Of a DNA stretch of 47,390 nucleotides, positions 27,865-35,953 are shown one piece after another. The position numbers and the translations under genes were made by a program. This DNA comes from Actinomycetes bacterium (lineage in GTDB: Bacteria; Auribacterota; JAJCYG01): NCBI GenBank assembly GCA_029263055.1, contig JAJCYG010000087.1, positions 1-47,390 on the forward strand. Direction: 5' to 3'. The notes under the pieces were generated by a model that had not been told where the DNA came from, made no database searches, and saw nothing but the letters and a program-made list of their open reading frames with translations. Within the stretch, counting starts at the first letter, position 1, and the number at the start of each line of letters is the position of its first letter.

Positions 27865-29052
27865 ATGAGTTCTTCTAGTAATGGTAGTGGTTCAGTTGAC
27901 ACCTTAAATGTAGATGAGTCGGTACGGTCTCGTTATGCTGAAGGGGCGCAAAGCCAACAAAAAGAATTATGTTGTCCGGTTGATTATGACCCTCAGTTTT
28001 TAAAGGTCATTCCTGCTGAAATTATTGATCGTGATTATGGATGTGGAGACCCTTCCAAATATTTAAATGAAGGGGACATTGTTTTAGACCTTGGTTCGGG
28101 TGGCGGAAAGATCTGTTATATTGCTTCTCAAGTTGTGGGGCCAACAGGAAAAATTATTGGAGTGGATTACAATCCAGAAATGCTTGGATTGGCAGAAAAA
28201 TATAAGAAAGAAATCGGGGATAAGATTGGTTACCACAATGTGGAATTTCGCCGTGGTAAAATTCAAGATCTTAAACTTGATTTAGGCAAAGTCGAAGAAT
28301 ACCTTTCGCAAAACAGCGTTAAAACATTTGAAGATTACCTTGCCCTAGACGAATACAAAGAAAAAATTATGAATGAGTTGCCGCTCATTCCAGATAATTC
28401 TATTGATGTGATTGTTTCTAACTGCGTGTTGAACTTGGTTCGCACTGAAGAAAAAGCAATCATGTTTAAAGAGATGTTTCGTGTGCTTAAAAAAGGAGGC
28501 CGCGTTGCGATCTCTGATATTGTCAGCGATGAAGACATTCCTTTAGAACTTCAAAACGACCCAAAATTGTGGTCGGGTTGTGTTTCGGGTGCGTTTCGTG
28601 ATGACCTTTTTTTAACCGCGTTTGAAGACGCAGGTTTTTATGGCGTAGAGATCACAGAATGGGGCAACGAACCCTTTGAAGTGGTGGATGAAATTGAGTT
28701 TCGTTCTGTCACAGTGACTGCTTATAAAGGAAAGCAAGGGATTTGCTTAGAGCGGAATCAAGCGGTTATCTACAATGGTCCTTTTAAGCAAGTTCTCGAT
28801 GATGACAACCATGTTTTAGAGCGCGGTATTCGTACAGCGGTTTGCGACAAAACATTTCAAATCTTTTCAAAAGAACCTTACAAAAATCAATTCACATTGA
28901 TTTCACCTAAAGAAGAAGTTTCTTTAGATCAAGCAGGCGAATTTGATTGCTCACGCAGTGAAGTGCGCCATGCTAAAGAGACTAAAGGGGGCGTCTTTGA
29001 AGCTTCTGGTTTGAAAAATGCGAGCTGCGATCCGGATGATGGATGTTGCTAA
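27865..29052 (+). CDS. arsM: Arsenite S-adenosylmethionine methyltransferase, arsenosugar type
   Basis: 395 aa. Class I SAM methyltransferase with motif VLDLGSGGGK (about 73-82) and DYNPEML. The three Cys that bind As(III) in ArsM are present in family context: YGCG (Cys60), SNCVLNLV (Cys187) and SGCVSGA (Cys239). Additional Cys are CC at 36-37 and a C-terminal DDGCC. Expected reaction: stepwise methylation of arsenite to methyl- and dimethylarsenicals in the cytoplasm. AAGGAG precedes the ATG by about 9 nt. arsS begins on the next base after its stop, so the two form the arsenosugar operon. No ArsR gene or operator is visible nearby. Confidence 0.92.
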   Translation: MSSSSNGSGSVDTLNVDESVRSRYAEGAQSQQKELCCPVDYDPQFLKVIPAEIIDRDYGCGDPSKYLNEGDIVLDLGSGGGKICYIASQVVGPTGKIIGVDYNPEMLGLAEKYKKEIGDKIGYHNVEFRRGKIQDLKLDLGKVEEYLSQNSVKTFEDYLALDEYKEKIMNELPLIPDNSIDVIVSNCVLNLVRTEEKAIMFKEMFRVLKKGGRVAISDIVSDEDIPLELQNDPKLWSGCVSGAFRDDLFLTAFEDAGFYGVEITEWGNEPFEVVDEIEFRSVTVTAYKGKQGICLERNQAVIYNGPFKQVLDDDNHVLERGIRTAVCDKTFQIFSKEPYKNQFTLISPKEEVSLDQAGEFDCSRSEVRHAKETKGGVFEASGLKNASCDPDDGCC

Positions 29053-30018
29053 ATGGTTTCATTTAGACAAACGCTCAAAAAATCAAATCTTGCGTTAACG
29101 CGCAAACCTCAAATTGAGATTCTCCAAATTAATGTGGGCAAGCTCTGTAACTTAGCTTGCTCGCATTGCCATGTTGAAGCCGGTCCTAAACGGACTGAAA
29201 ACATGACTCGTGAAACAGCAGAAGCTGTGGTGCGTTTCATGGACCGCATTCCTGTTCAAAAGCTAGATCTTACAGGGGGTGCCCCTGAAATGAATCCTCA
29301 TTTTGAATATCTTGTTCAAGAAGCCCGTAAACGAAACATTCATGTGATGGATCGTTGTAACCTCACTGTTTTTTATGTGGAAGGACAAGATAAAACGCCT
29401 GAGTTTTTAGCTGAAAACCAAGTTGAAGTGATTGCTTCAATGCCGTGTTATTCTCGTGAAAATGTAGACAAACAGCGAGGTAAAGGTGTTTTTGGAGAGA
29501 GTATTGATGGATTAATTAAGTTAAACGAATTGGGTTATGGCAAAGAAGGAACAGGTCTCACATTAAACTTAGTTTACAATCCTGTTGGCACGTTTCTTCC
29601 GCCTGATCAAGTTGAGCTAGAAAAAGATTACAAGGTTCGTTTCAAAGAAGACTTTGGCATTGTCTTTAATCATTTGTATGCCATCACAAATATGCCTATC
29701 AAACGTTTTGAAACCTATTTGAAAAATGAAAACGAATACGAATCATATATGGAGTTGTTGGTGAACAGTTTTAATCCGGCAACGGTTGATGATTTGATGT
29801 GTCGCAATACGTTATCTGTGAGTTACGATGGCCGGCTTTATGATTGTGACTTCAATCAAATGCTCGACATGCGTTTGGGCGGCGACACCCCTAAAAACCC
29901 TCTAAACATTGATAATATCACTCAAGAAGAACTTCTCACACACCCCATCCACACAGGCTGGCACTGCTTTGGTTGTACAGCTGGCTCTGGCTCTTCCTGC
30001 GGCGGCCAAGTCGAATAG
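29053..30018 (+). CDS. arsS: Arsenosugar biosynthesis radical SAM protein
   Basis: 321 aa. Radical SAM cluster motif CNLACSHC (Cys32, Cys36, Cys39), followed by DLTGGAPEMNPHF as the GGE-type SAM motif. The C-terminal half is DUF3641, with a Cys-rich end (CRNTLSVSYDGRLYDCDFN, then FGCTAGSGSSCGG) that may hold auxiliary metal or substrate. ArsS transfers a 5'-deoxyadenosyl group to dimethylarsinous acid, giving the arsenosugar precursor. Some relatives are selenoproteins; here the tail uses ordinary codons. It abuts arsM with no gap. The stop lies 3 nt from that of the convergent TPR gene. Confidence 0.94.
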   Translation: MVSFRQTLKKSNLALTRKPQIEILQINVGKLCNLACSHCHVEAGPKRTENMTRETAEAVVRFMDRIPVQKLDLTGGAPEMNPHFEYLVQEARKRNIHVMDRCNLTVFYVEGQDKTPEFLAENQVEVIASMPCYSRENVDKQRGKGVFGESIDGLIKLNELGYGKEGTGLTLNLVYNPVGTFLPPDQVELEKDYKVRFKEDFGIVFNHLYAITNMPIKRFETYLKNENEYESYMELLVNSFNPATVDDLMCRNTLSVSYDGRLYDCDFNQMLDMRLGGDTPKNPLNIDNITQEELLTHPIHTGWHCFGCTAGSGSSCGGQVE

Positions 30019-30021
30019 AAT

Positions 30022-30969
30022 TTAGAATTTCATTAGTTCTTTGAAGCGTTTTTTGTCTTGGCGGGCAATAGCGTAGTAAAAATTAACTTCTGGGTTTTTA
30101 GGTTCAAGCTGAAATGCTTTTTGAAAGTTTTGGTGGGCTAATCCGTATTTAAATGATTGTTGATAAAAACGTCCTAGTACTAAAAGTGCATCTACAGACT
30201 TGGGGTTTTCTTTTAGCACTTCTTCTGCCAAAACTTTAGCGGCTTCAGGGTCGCGTCCATATTTTTTAGGTTGATTCATATAAAATTGAGCAAGGTTGAG
30301 TTTGGCGTTGATGGGTTCTGGGTTGAGTTCAATCGCGCGTGTGAATGCTTTTTGAGACTGCAAATAATATTTCTTTTTAGAAAAACGTTTTTCAATAAAG
30401 CAGGAAAGAAAAATAGCTCTTAATCTCCAGAGTTCAGGATCTGCTATATCTTTTTCTTGCAGCTTGTCTAATAAGGCAAGTCCGATCTCACCTTGATCTT
30501 GTAGTTGCTTGAGTAAGCGAGGGCGTTCGTGCATGACTTTGGTGGTGTTGTAACGAAAACGTAAAAATTCAGCATCAAAGAGGTGGATATAGATGCGTGC
30601 TTTGACGTAAAAATCAGTCGGGGTTTTTGCGTACCTGTCTTGCGCTTCATCTTCAAGAATGCTTACAGTTGATTTGTCGTAAAGCCGGCGCGCCTGTTTC
30701 AGTTCTTGAAAAACGACTTGGTCAAATTGATCTGTCAAACGGCTGAATCGTTCTTTTTCTTTCCGACGTATTTCAGCATTTTTTTTGTCTAATGCTTTAT
30801 AGTCGACGACTACTTCTTCTTCTCGTTTTAAACGAAGAGCATCTCTTCCTTTAAACTCTTTTTGCCTTTCTTTAATTAAACGACGTTGGTAATCACTGTC
30901 GCTTTCTGAATAAGAGAGTGAAGGTGTTAAAAATAAAGCAGTGAGGAAAAGAACGAGAAGTTTTTTCAT
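30022..30969 (-). CDS. Secreted TPR protein of unknown function
   Basis: 315 aa: signal peptide (LLVLFLTALFLTPSLSYS), a highly charged helical segment (about 25-95), then tetratricopeptide-like repeats (KAFTRAIELNPEPINAKLNL, AKVLAEEVLKENPKSVDALL, HQNFQKAFQLEPKNPEVNFY). Predicted periplasmic scaffold. It overlaps the upstream lipoprotein gene by 4 nt (ATGA), so the two are co-translated and probably interact. Partners are not evident. Confidence 0.85.
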   Translation of the reverse strand: MKKLLVLFLTALFLTPSLSYSESDSDYQRRLIKERQKEFKGRDALRLKREEEVVVDYKALDKKNAEIRRKEKERFSRLTDQFDQVVFQELKQARRLYDKSTVSILEDEAQDRYAKTPTDFYVKARIYIHLFDAEFLRFRYNTTKVMHERPRLLKQLQDQGEIGLALLDKLQEKDIADPELWRLRAIFLSCFIEKRFSKKKYYLQSQKAFTRAIELNPEPINAKLNLAQFYMNQPKKYGRDPEAAKVLAEEVLKENPKSVDALLVLGRFYQQSFKYGLAHQNFQKAFQLEPKNPEVNFYYAIARQDKKRFKELMKF

Positions 30970-31562
30970 GGTTGAATTGTTAAGTCGGCAAATTCGGTTT
31001 TAGGTGTTTCTCCGCGAAGCCATAAGCCAACTTTTCCTTTTTTAATGATTTCATCGTCGCGAGAAAAAATAAGGCGATTGTCGACATAGGCTTGAAGCAG
31101 GTTGTCGCGACAAATAACTTTAAGCTCATGCCAATCGTTTTTGTTCTTAATCTTTACGCGGCGATTAGCAAAGCGTGCTCGGTCGCCGCGGATTGATTTA
31201 TAAAATTTTAAATTATCAGTATTGCTATTTAGTCTCAAGCAATAGTAGTTGTCTAAATCTTTATAACGAAACAAAAGACCTCCGCCAAAATCGTCTTTTC
31301 CATAGCCTGGTTTAAAATGGGTTGTGAGGGTAAAGTCTGAATAGCTTTTGCCTTCATAAATAAAAAGAGTGCACCCATCTTTGGTTTCTGCTTGAGTAAA
31401 GCCTTTTGGGAGCCCTATTCCTTTTTTAAGTGAGACAGGAAAAATCCAATCTTTAGCCTCTGAGACAATGCCCAGTTCTGGATTGCTGGTTGATTGAGAA
31501 AGTGAAGCACATCCAGTAAAAAATATTAAGCAGTTGAGTAGGAGAAGATAAGAAATTCTCAT
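30966..31562 (-). CDS. Lipoprotein with concanavalin-like (DUF1080-type) fold
   Basis: 198 aa. Lipoprotein signal peptide with lipobox FFTGC (Cys18). The mature part resembles DUF1080/laminin-G-like beta-sandwiches: SYSDFTLTTHFKPGYGKDDFGGGLLFRY, YYCLRLNSN, WHELKVICRDNLLQAYVDNR and KGKVGLWLRG. Such folds bind carbohydrates; catalytic residues are not clear. Translationally coupled to the TPR protein gene downstream. Outer-membrane placement is likely but not proven, as residue +2 is Ala. Confidence 0.8.
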   Translation of the reverse strand: MRISYLLLLNCLIFFTGCASLSQSTSNPELGIVSEAKDWIFPVSLKKGIGLPKGFTQAETKDGCTLFIYEGKSYSDFTLTTHFKPGYGKDDFGGGLLFRYKDLDNYYCLRLNSNTDNLKFYKSIRGDRARFANRRVKIKNKNDWHELKVICRDNLLQAYVDNRLIFSRDDEIIKKGKVGLWLRGETPKTEFADLTIQP

Positions 31563-31651
31563 AGGCCCAATAGGTTATCAAACTCTTAACTCTGTGGCAA
31601 ACGTTTCTATAGAATATGGTAAACTACACTATCTTATTCTTAGGGAAGGGT

Positions 31652-31912
31652 ATGAACTTGCTATCTCGTATATTAAAAGACCCATTAACACATTTTCTCT
31701 TAGCTGGATGTGCTCTTTTTCTTCTCTTTAAACTGCTCCAACCTGATCAAGAGAGTCAAGGGCGAGCTGATTTGACTGTCACATTAGATCGAAATGAACT
31801 CATTCACTATTTGAAATCTAAAATCGATAATTTTGATGCTCAAAAATGGGAAGAGATGACCAATGAACAAATTGAGAGCTATATCAATAACACTCTTTTT
31901 TATACTGAGTAG
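31652..31912 (+). pseudogene. Truncated parvulin-type peptidyl-prolyl isomerase (N-terminal remnant)
   Basis: 86 codons from ATG 31652, which has AGGGAAGGG just upstream. The N terminus MNLLSRILKDPLTHFLLAGCALFLL and the helical DRNELIHYLKSK...MTNEQIESYINNTLFYTE match the membrane-anchored start of PPIases that are usually encoded next to HupE/UreJ genes, where the text would continue roughly EEVLYREALALGL and then a parvulin domain of 100+ residues. Here it stops at TAG after FYTE, and the parvulin domain is absent. The last 50 nt overlap the HupE gene in another frame. It may still be translated as a small membrane peptide. Confidence 0.65.
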
Positions 31913-32876
31913 TTTTTTAGTTGGTTCTGCTTGGGCTCATGATGGTCGTCCTATGGTGGTTCAAGTAAAAGAGGTTCAGCCAAATCAATTTCTTTTTACG
32001 TGGACTGTTCCTAAAAGGATTCCTCTAGAAAACTATCCCCAACTTTATTTCCCTAAATCAAGTGAACTGATTTATAAGAAAGAAATAAAAAATACTTATT
32101 CAGAAAAAGAGCTCCGAAAGTTTGATCAAGGCTTAGTCGGTCAAAAAATCTTTGTCGAATATCCTTATAGAAATGTAACTACAGCGACTCTATTTAGAGT
32201 TCAGTATTTAAATGGAGAAGAACTTGTTGATCTTTTAGAGCCTTTGGCAGGAGCTTGGATTGTTCCTGATCGAGAAACAAAATCAAAAGTGGCTAAAGAA
32301 TATACGGCATTGGGTATTGACCATATTTTAGAAGGAATCGATCACCTTCTTTTTTTGGTTTGTCTTTTGTTTCTTGCCAGAACGGGAAAACGAATTTTAA
32401 TTGCAGTGACTGGTTTTACTTTAGCCCATTCGGTGACGCTGATACTTGCTTCGTTAAAATGGATCGAGCTTCCAATTATACCTGTTGAAGCGGTTATTGC
32501 ATTGAGTATTCTTTTTTTAGCCACAGAAATCGCACGTAATCGACCTGATACGATTACCTCTCGCTATCCTATCGTTGTCTCTATTTCTTTTGGTCTGCTT
32601 CATGGGTTTGGGTTTGCAGCTGTCTTAGCAGAGATAGGTTTGCCGCAAGTTCAGCTCTTAACAGGGTTAATCTGTTTTAATGTGGGTGTTGAAATAGGGC
32701 AGGTTTTCTTTATTGTTGTGTTTATAGGGGTTTTATTGGTTTTCCGTAAAATAACTCATTTTATGCATTTGACGGCAATGGGGAACAAGGTCCTTGCTTT
32801 AATTAAAATGCCTTTAGTCTATATGGTGGGCATTCTTTCTAGTTATTGGATGTTTGAGAGAATCGCTCTCTTTTAG
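31863..32876 (+). CDS. HupE/UreJ family membrane protein
   Basis: 337 aa. Apparent signal peptide (ISITLFFILSSFLVGSAWAHDG), a periplasmic beta-rich domain of about 130 residues, then the HupE_UreJ_2 core with six or so helices: LGIDHILEGIDHLLFLVCLLFLAR, FTLAHSVTLILASL, VEAVIALSILFLATEI and FGLLHGFGFAAVLAE. The repeated His/Asp suit transition-metal or ion transfer; members near ureases and hydrogenases carry nickel, but this clade's substrate is unknown. The start ATG lies inside the truncated PPIase with GGAAGAG about 7 nt upstream. Its N terminus is therefore written in an alternative frame of PPIase-derived sequence. Confidence 0.88.
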   Translation: MNKLRAISITLFFILSSFLVGSAWAHDGRPMVVQVKEVQPNQFLFTWTVPKRIPLENYPQLYFPKSSELIYKKEIKNTYSEKELRKFDQGLVGQKIFVEYPYRNVTTATLFRVQYLNGEELVDLLEPLAGAWIVPDRETKSKVAKEYTALGIDHILEGIDHLLFLVCLLFLARTGKRILIAVTGFTLAHSVTLILASLKWIELPIIPVEAVIALSILFLATEIARNRPDTITSRYPIVVSISFGLLHGFGFAAVLAEIGLPQVQLLTGLICFNVGVEIGQVFFIVVFIGVLLVFRKITHFMHLTAMGNKVLALIKMPLVYMVGILSSYWMFERIALF

Positions 32877-32928
32877 CGTCAGAAGATGCCCTCTTTACAA
32901 TCCCAAACAGATCGGTCAAAATAGAATC

Positions 32929-34062
32929 ATGACGACAGTTTTAATTACTTTACTCACTCTAGGTTTGGTCGGTTTAGGTGTGATGCTTTTTGTGCAGATG
33001 GGGCGTTCACGTCGTTTTGAGCAAGAGCTGACCTTAAAATTGACCGAGCAAGACAAATCTGCTGTACTGCAGCAGCAGCTCTCAGACTTAAGTTCTACCT
33101 TTACAGACAGTTTTCTCAAACAGATGGACCAGGTTCGTACAGATATGAACCAACGTTATCAAGAGTCTGTTGGCATTATGGAACGAACCAATAAAAATTG
33201 GAGTGCGCAATTTGAATCGTCTCAAAAAGCAGTCGGTGAAGTGAAAACCAGTCTTGTTCAGCTTGAAGAAGCCTCTAAAAAAATATTTGATGTAGGAAAA
33301 GATATTTCAGGACTCAACGATATTTTACGTGCACCTAAATTGCGTGGAAATTTAGGTGAGTTTTTTCTGAAAGATTTGCTGGATCAAATCATGACTCCTG
33401 ATCAATTTGAAATGCAGTATAAATTTAAAAACGGCCAGATTGTCGACGCTATTATTAAAACAGCAGATGGACTGGTGCCGATTGATTCTAAGTTTCCTAT
33501 GGAGTCTTTTCGTCGCATGATTGAGTGTAATGATAATGGAAAACAAGTTCAATACCGGCGTGAGTTTCAGCGCAGTGTGAAAGATCGTATTAATGAGATT
33601 AATGAAAAATATATTCGTCCCAGTGAAAAAACACTCACTTTTGCCTTAATGTATATTCCTGCTGAAAATATTTATTACGAAACCATTATTCGTGACGAAA
33701 CATTAGGCGATGATAATAGTTTGAGTGATTATGCTTCTAAGAAAAAAGTGATTCCTGTTTCACCTAATACATTGTACGCCTATCTTTGCACAATCATGAT
33801 GGGGCTCAAGCGCCTTAAGATTGAAAAGCATGCTGAAGAGATTATTAAGCGGATCAGCCGATTGCACCGGGAGTTTGAAAAATTTTCTGAACATTATGGC
33901 AAAATGGATGACAAAATCTACCAACTCCGTAAGCACTACGAAGACTCGCAAAAGCGTTTAGGCAATATCGATAGCCAGATGGGAAAGATTGAAATGGCCG
34001 GAGAAAAACAGGGGATTCTCCCAGTAGAACCTGTCGCAGACCTGATTTCAGATAAAAACTAA
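32929..34062 (+). CDS. rmuC: DNA recombination protein RmuC family
   Basis: 377 aa. An N-terminal transmembrane anchor (TTVLITLLTLGLVGLGVMLFVQM), a long coiled coil (about 30-130), then the RmuC nuclease-like domain: LRAPKLRGNLGEFFLKDLLDQI, DAIIKTADGLVPIDSKFPMESF, ALMYIPAENIYYETI and VIPVSPNTLYAYLCTIMMGLK. RmuC limits inversion recombination at short inverted repeats and is a PD-(D/E)XK-like protein. The chosen start begins at the anchor; upstream in-frame codons overlap hupE and look non-coding. lexA follows, so both concern DNA integrity, but lexA has its own promoter. Confidence 0.92.
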   Translation: MTTVLITLLTLGLVGLGVMLFVQMGRSRRFEQELTLKLTEQDKSAVLQQQLSDLSSTFTDSFLKQMDQVRTDMNQRYQESVGIMERTNKNWSAQFESSQKAVGEVKTSLVQLEEASKKIFDVGKDISGLNDILRAPKLRGNLGEFFLKDLLDQIMTPDQFEMQYKFKNGQIVDAIIKTADGLVPIDSKFPMESFRRMIECNDNGKQVQYRREFQRSVKDRINEINEKYIRPSEKTLTFALMYIPAENIYYETIIRDETLGDDNSLSDYASKKKVIPVSPNTLYAYLCTIMMGLKRLKIEKHAEEIIKRISRLHREFEKFSEHYGKMDDKIYQLRKHYEDSQKRLGNIDSQMGKIEMAGEKQGILPVEPVADLISDKN

Positions 34063-34080
34063 AAAAACTTTTTTTTAACC

Positions 34081-34109
34081 TTGACTTACATATAACTTAC
34101 ATATAATAT
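34081..34109 (+). promoter_or_regulatory. lexA promoter with an 11-bp tandem repeat (candidate SOS operator)
   Basis: -35 TTGACT (34081-34086), 17-nt spacer, -10 TAATAT (34104-34109). ACTTACATATA is repeated perfectly head-to-tail at 34084-34094 and 34095-34105, covering the spacer and both elements. An 11-bp period equals about one helical turn, as for direct-repeat LexA sites. LexA autoregulation here is inferred. Confidence 0.6.
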
Positions 34110-34136
34110 GGTTTCATGATGAGGGAGAAATAAGGC

Positions 34137-34820
34137 GTGTCTAAGGTTCAAAAACGACATTTATTCAGAAGGGGTTTGACCCCAAAAGAGAAAAAGGTTT
34201 TTGACTTTATCCAGGTCAAGTTGGATGCGAGTGATGTGGCTCCCACATTTGAAGAAATTAGAGATGCGTTTGGATTTGCTTCGATTAATTCAGTTCAGCA
34301 GTACATCAGGCAGCTCATCCAAAAAGATTATTTGCGTCACCCCGGAGGAAATTTAAAGCGAGCGGTAACTCTTGCGGCCAGTTACCGCTCGTCACCTCCA
34401 GGTTTAAACAAGCAAGCCGTCACAAATGATTTTGAAAATATTATTAAGGTTCCTTTTTTAGGGAATGTGGCAGCGGGTAAACCAATTGAAGCGATTGAAC
34501 AGAACGAAGAAATTGATGTGCCGGCTAGTTTGGTGCGTGGCCTCAACTGTTTTGCTTTAAAAGTACAGGGTGACTCCATGATTGAAGATTGCATTTGTGA
34601 TGGAGATACCATTTTAGTGAAGAAACAAAACGTGGCTGAAAATGGTCAGACTGTTGTGGCTCTAGTCAATAACGAAGCCACTGTTAAAGTGTTTTACCGT
34701 CGTCAAGATTGTATTGAACTAGTTCCAAGAAACCAAACCATGAAACCAATTATCGTAAAGGGGGAAGACTGTGAAATTCAAGGGATTGTCACTGGCATCA
34801 TTAGAAAAGTCGGAACGTAA
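34137..34820 (+). CDS. lexA: LexA SOS repressor
   Basis: 227 aa. N-terminal winged HTH (TPKEKKVFDFIQVKLD ... PTFEEIRDAFGFASINSVQQYI), linker, then an S24 self-cleaving domain: scissile Ala113-Gly114 in NVAAGKP, nucleophile Ser147 in GDSMIED, and Lys184 in ATVKVFY. Cleavage by the RecA filament would derepress DNA-repair genes. GTG start at 34137 with GGGAG about 8 nt upstream; no ATG gives a better N terminus. The recognition helix (SINSVQQYIRQL) differs from the E. coli SRNAAEEHL form, so a non-canonical operator is expected. Confidence 0.95.
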   Translation: MSKVQKRHLFRRGLTPKEKKVFDFIQVKLDASDVAPTFEEIRDAFGFASINSVQQYIRQLIQKDYLRHPGGNLKRAVTLAASYRSSPPGLNKQAVTNDFENIIKVPFLGNVAAGKPIEAIEQNEEIDVPASLVRGLNCFALKVQGDSMIEDCICDGDTILVKKQNVAENGQTVVALVNNEATVKVFYRRQDCIELVPRNQTMKPIIVKGEDCEIQGIVTGIIRKVGT

Positions 34821-34937
34821 TAAAAGAAAAAGAGTGCAGCAAAATATGAAGGAATTAAGCAGCATTAAACTGCATCAATTTCCAAGCGTCTCAGATCGAG
34901 CACTTGCGGCCTCGTTGATTAGCGCTTAATAAAGAGC

Positions 34938-35204
34938 CTAATCACGGGTTCTCAGTTTGGTTAAAACTTTAACGCCTCTAGATCCGCTCAAGCGATCGAG
35001 TTCGTAAACAAGTTGCCACTCTGTGCCGCAGGTGTTACAGATATAAAACTCTTTAAGCTCGCCATCATCTTTTGTGGCAAATTTTCTTAAATATAGTTCA
35101 AACATCTTCTTCACAAGCTTATGCTCGCGGGTGGGAGTAATGCTCCCATACCGCATCATCCACCCCGCCCGAAACAAATTCTTACTCCCACAATGACATC
35201 CCAT
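34938..35204 (-). CDS. Small zinc-ribbon-like protein, unknown function
   Basis: 88 aa. A CxC near the N terminus (GCHCGSK) and a CxxC further on (YICNTCGTEWQL) could form a zinc ribbon. The central helix KLVKKMFELYLRKF is basic and the tail is short. A GGGAG precedes the ATG by about 8 nt on the minus strand. Divergent from the DUF1573 gene; no function can be named. The reading frame is consistent but the gene is short, so some doubt remains. Confidence 0.6.
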   Translation of the reverse strand: MGCHCGSKNLFRAGWMMRYGSITPTREHKLVKKMFELYLRKFATKDDGELKEFYICNTCGTEWQLVYELDRLSGSRGVKVLTKLRTRD

Positions 35205-35221
35205 AACCCACTCCCATCAAA

Positions 35222-35260
35222 AAAAGTAAACACCGGTACCCGGTACCATCGTTTACTTTT
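35222..35260. promoter_or_regulatory. Strong inverted repeat between divergent genes
   Basis: AAAAGTAAAC (35222-35231) pairs perfectly with GTTTACTTTT (35251-35260). The interior holds GGTAC/GTACC around CCG, extending the hairpin. It lies between the starts of the zinc-ribbon gene and the DUF1573 gene, so an operator or cruciform is as likely as a bidirectional terminator. Confidence 0.55.
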
Positions 35261-35278
35261 ATTAGGTATACTTATTAT

Positions 35279-35953
35279 ATGAAAAGAATCATTCTGCTAT
35301 ATTTACTCATATTTTGCCAGTCGGTTTGGGCACAGGAAAAATTGGTGCCAGTGGTGAGTGTGCCAGAGCCTACATTTGATTTTGGGCGCGTGCTTGCAGG
35401 GAAGCAAATTAAGGCTGTATTTGAGGTGCAAAATGTTGGGGATGCCCCACTAAATATTTCAGGGGTGCGTACGTCGTGCGGGTGCACAACAGCTCTAATG
35501 GATCAACCGATTGTGGCTCCAGGTGACTCTGCGCGTATTAAAGCAACGTTTAAAACAAAGGGGCGAATAGGTAATCAAACTAAGGTGATTAGCTTTAATA
35601 CCAATGACCCCAATAATAATAAAATGGAGTTGCGTTTAACAGGCTTGGTGCAGCCTCGTTTAAAAACAGAACCAAACGAAGTTTACTTTAACGGAAGCAC
35701 TGGCAAGCGCCTTTCTTTTTTAGTCAATAACTACACAAATCCAAAATTTAAGATTAAGAGTGTGAGTGCTTCATCAAAATATATTGAGGTGACACCACAA
35801 GTTCCATTAGGAACCGTGAGCAAGCTTCAACGATTTACCCTTGAACTAAAAGAGGGATACCCGCATGATAAGATCCATGAAAAAGTGGCTCTCTTTACTA
35901 ACGATCCTTTGCAGTCTGTTATCTGGATCCCTGTATGGGGAAGAAACCGCTAA
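35279..35953 (+). CDS. DUF1573 domain protein
   Basis: 224 aa. Signal peptide (IILLYLLIFCQSVWAQ), then two Ig-like beta-sandwich repeats. The first carries the DUF1573 signature FDFGRVLAGKQIKAVFEVQNVGDAPLNI followed by SGVRTSCGCTTA and FNTNDPNN; the second is degenerate and ends LFTNDPLQSVIWIPVWG. The Cys pair in SCGC may bind metal or form a disulfide. Role unknown; often found next to cytochrome or redox genes, as here. Little RBS is visible; a TATACT box (35267-35272) 7 nt upstream of the ATG would give a leaderless mRNA. Its last 89 nt also encode the start of the cytochrome. Confidence 0.9.
   Translation: MKRIILLYLLIFCQSVWAQEKLVPVVSVPEPTFDFGRVLAGKQIKAVFEVQNVGDAPLNISGVRTSCGCTTALMDQPIVAPGDSARIKATFKTKGRIGNQTKVISFNTNDPNNNKMELRLTGLVQPRLKTEPNEVYFNGSTGKRLSFLVNNYTNPKFKIKSVSASSKYIEVTPQVPLGTVSKLQRFTLELKEGYPHDKIHEKVALFTNDPLQSVIWIPVWGRNR

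Noticed and set aside
34848..34930. Short plus-strand ORF (27 codons, MKELSSIKLHQ) after lexA
   Set aside because: Possible, but no RBS, no recognisable motif and too short to support.
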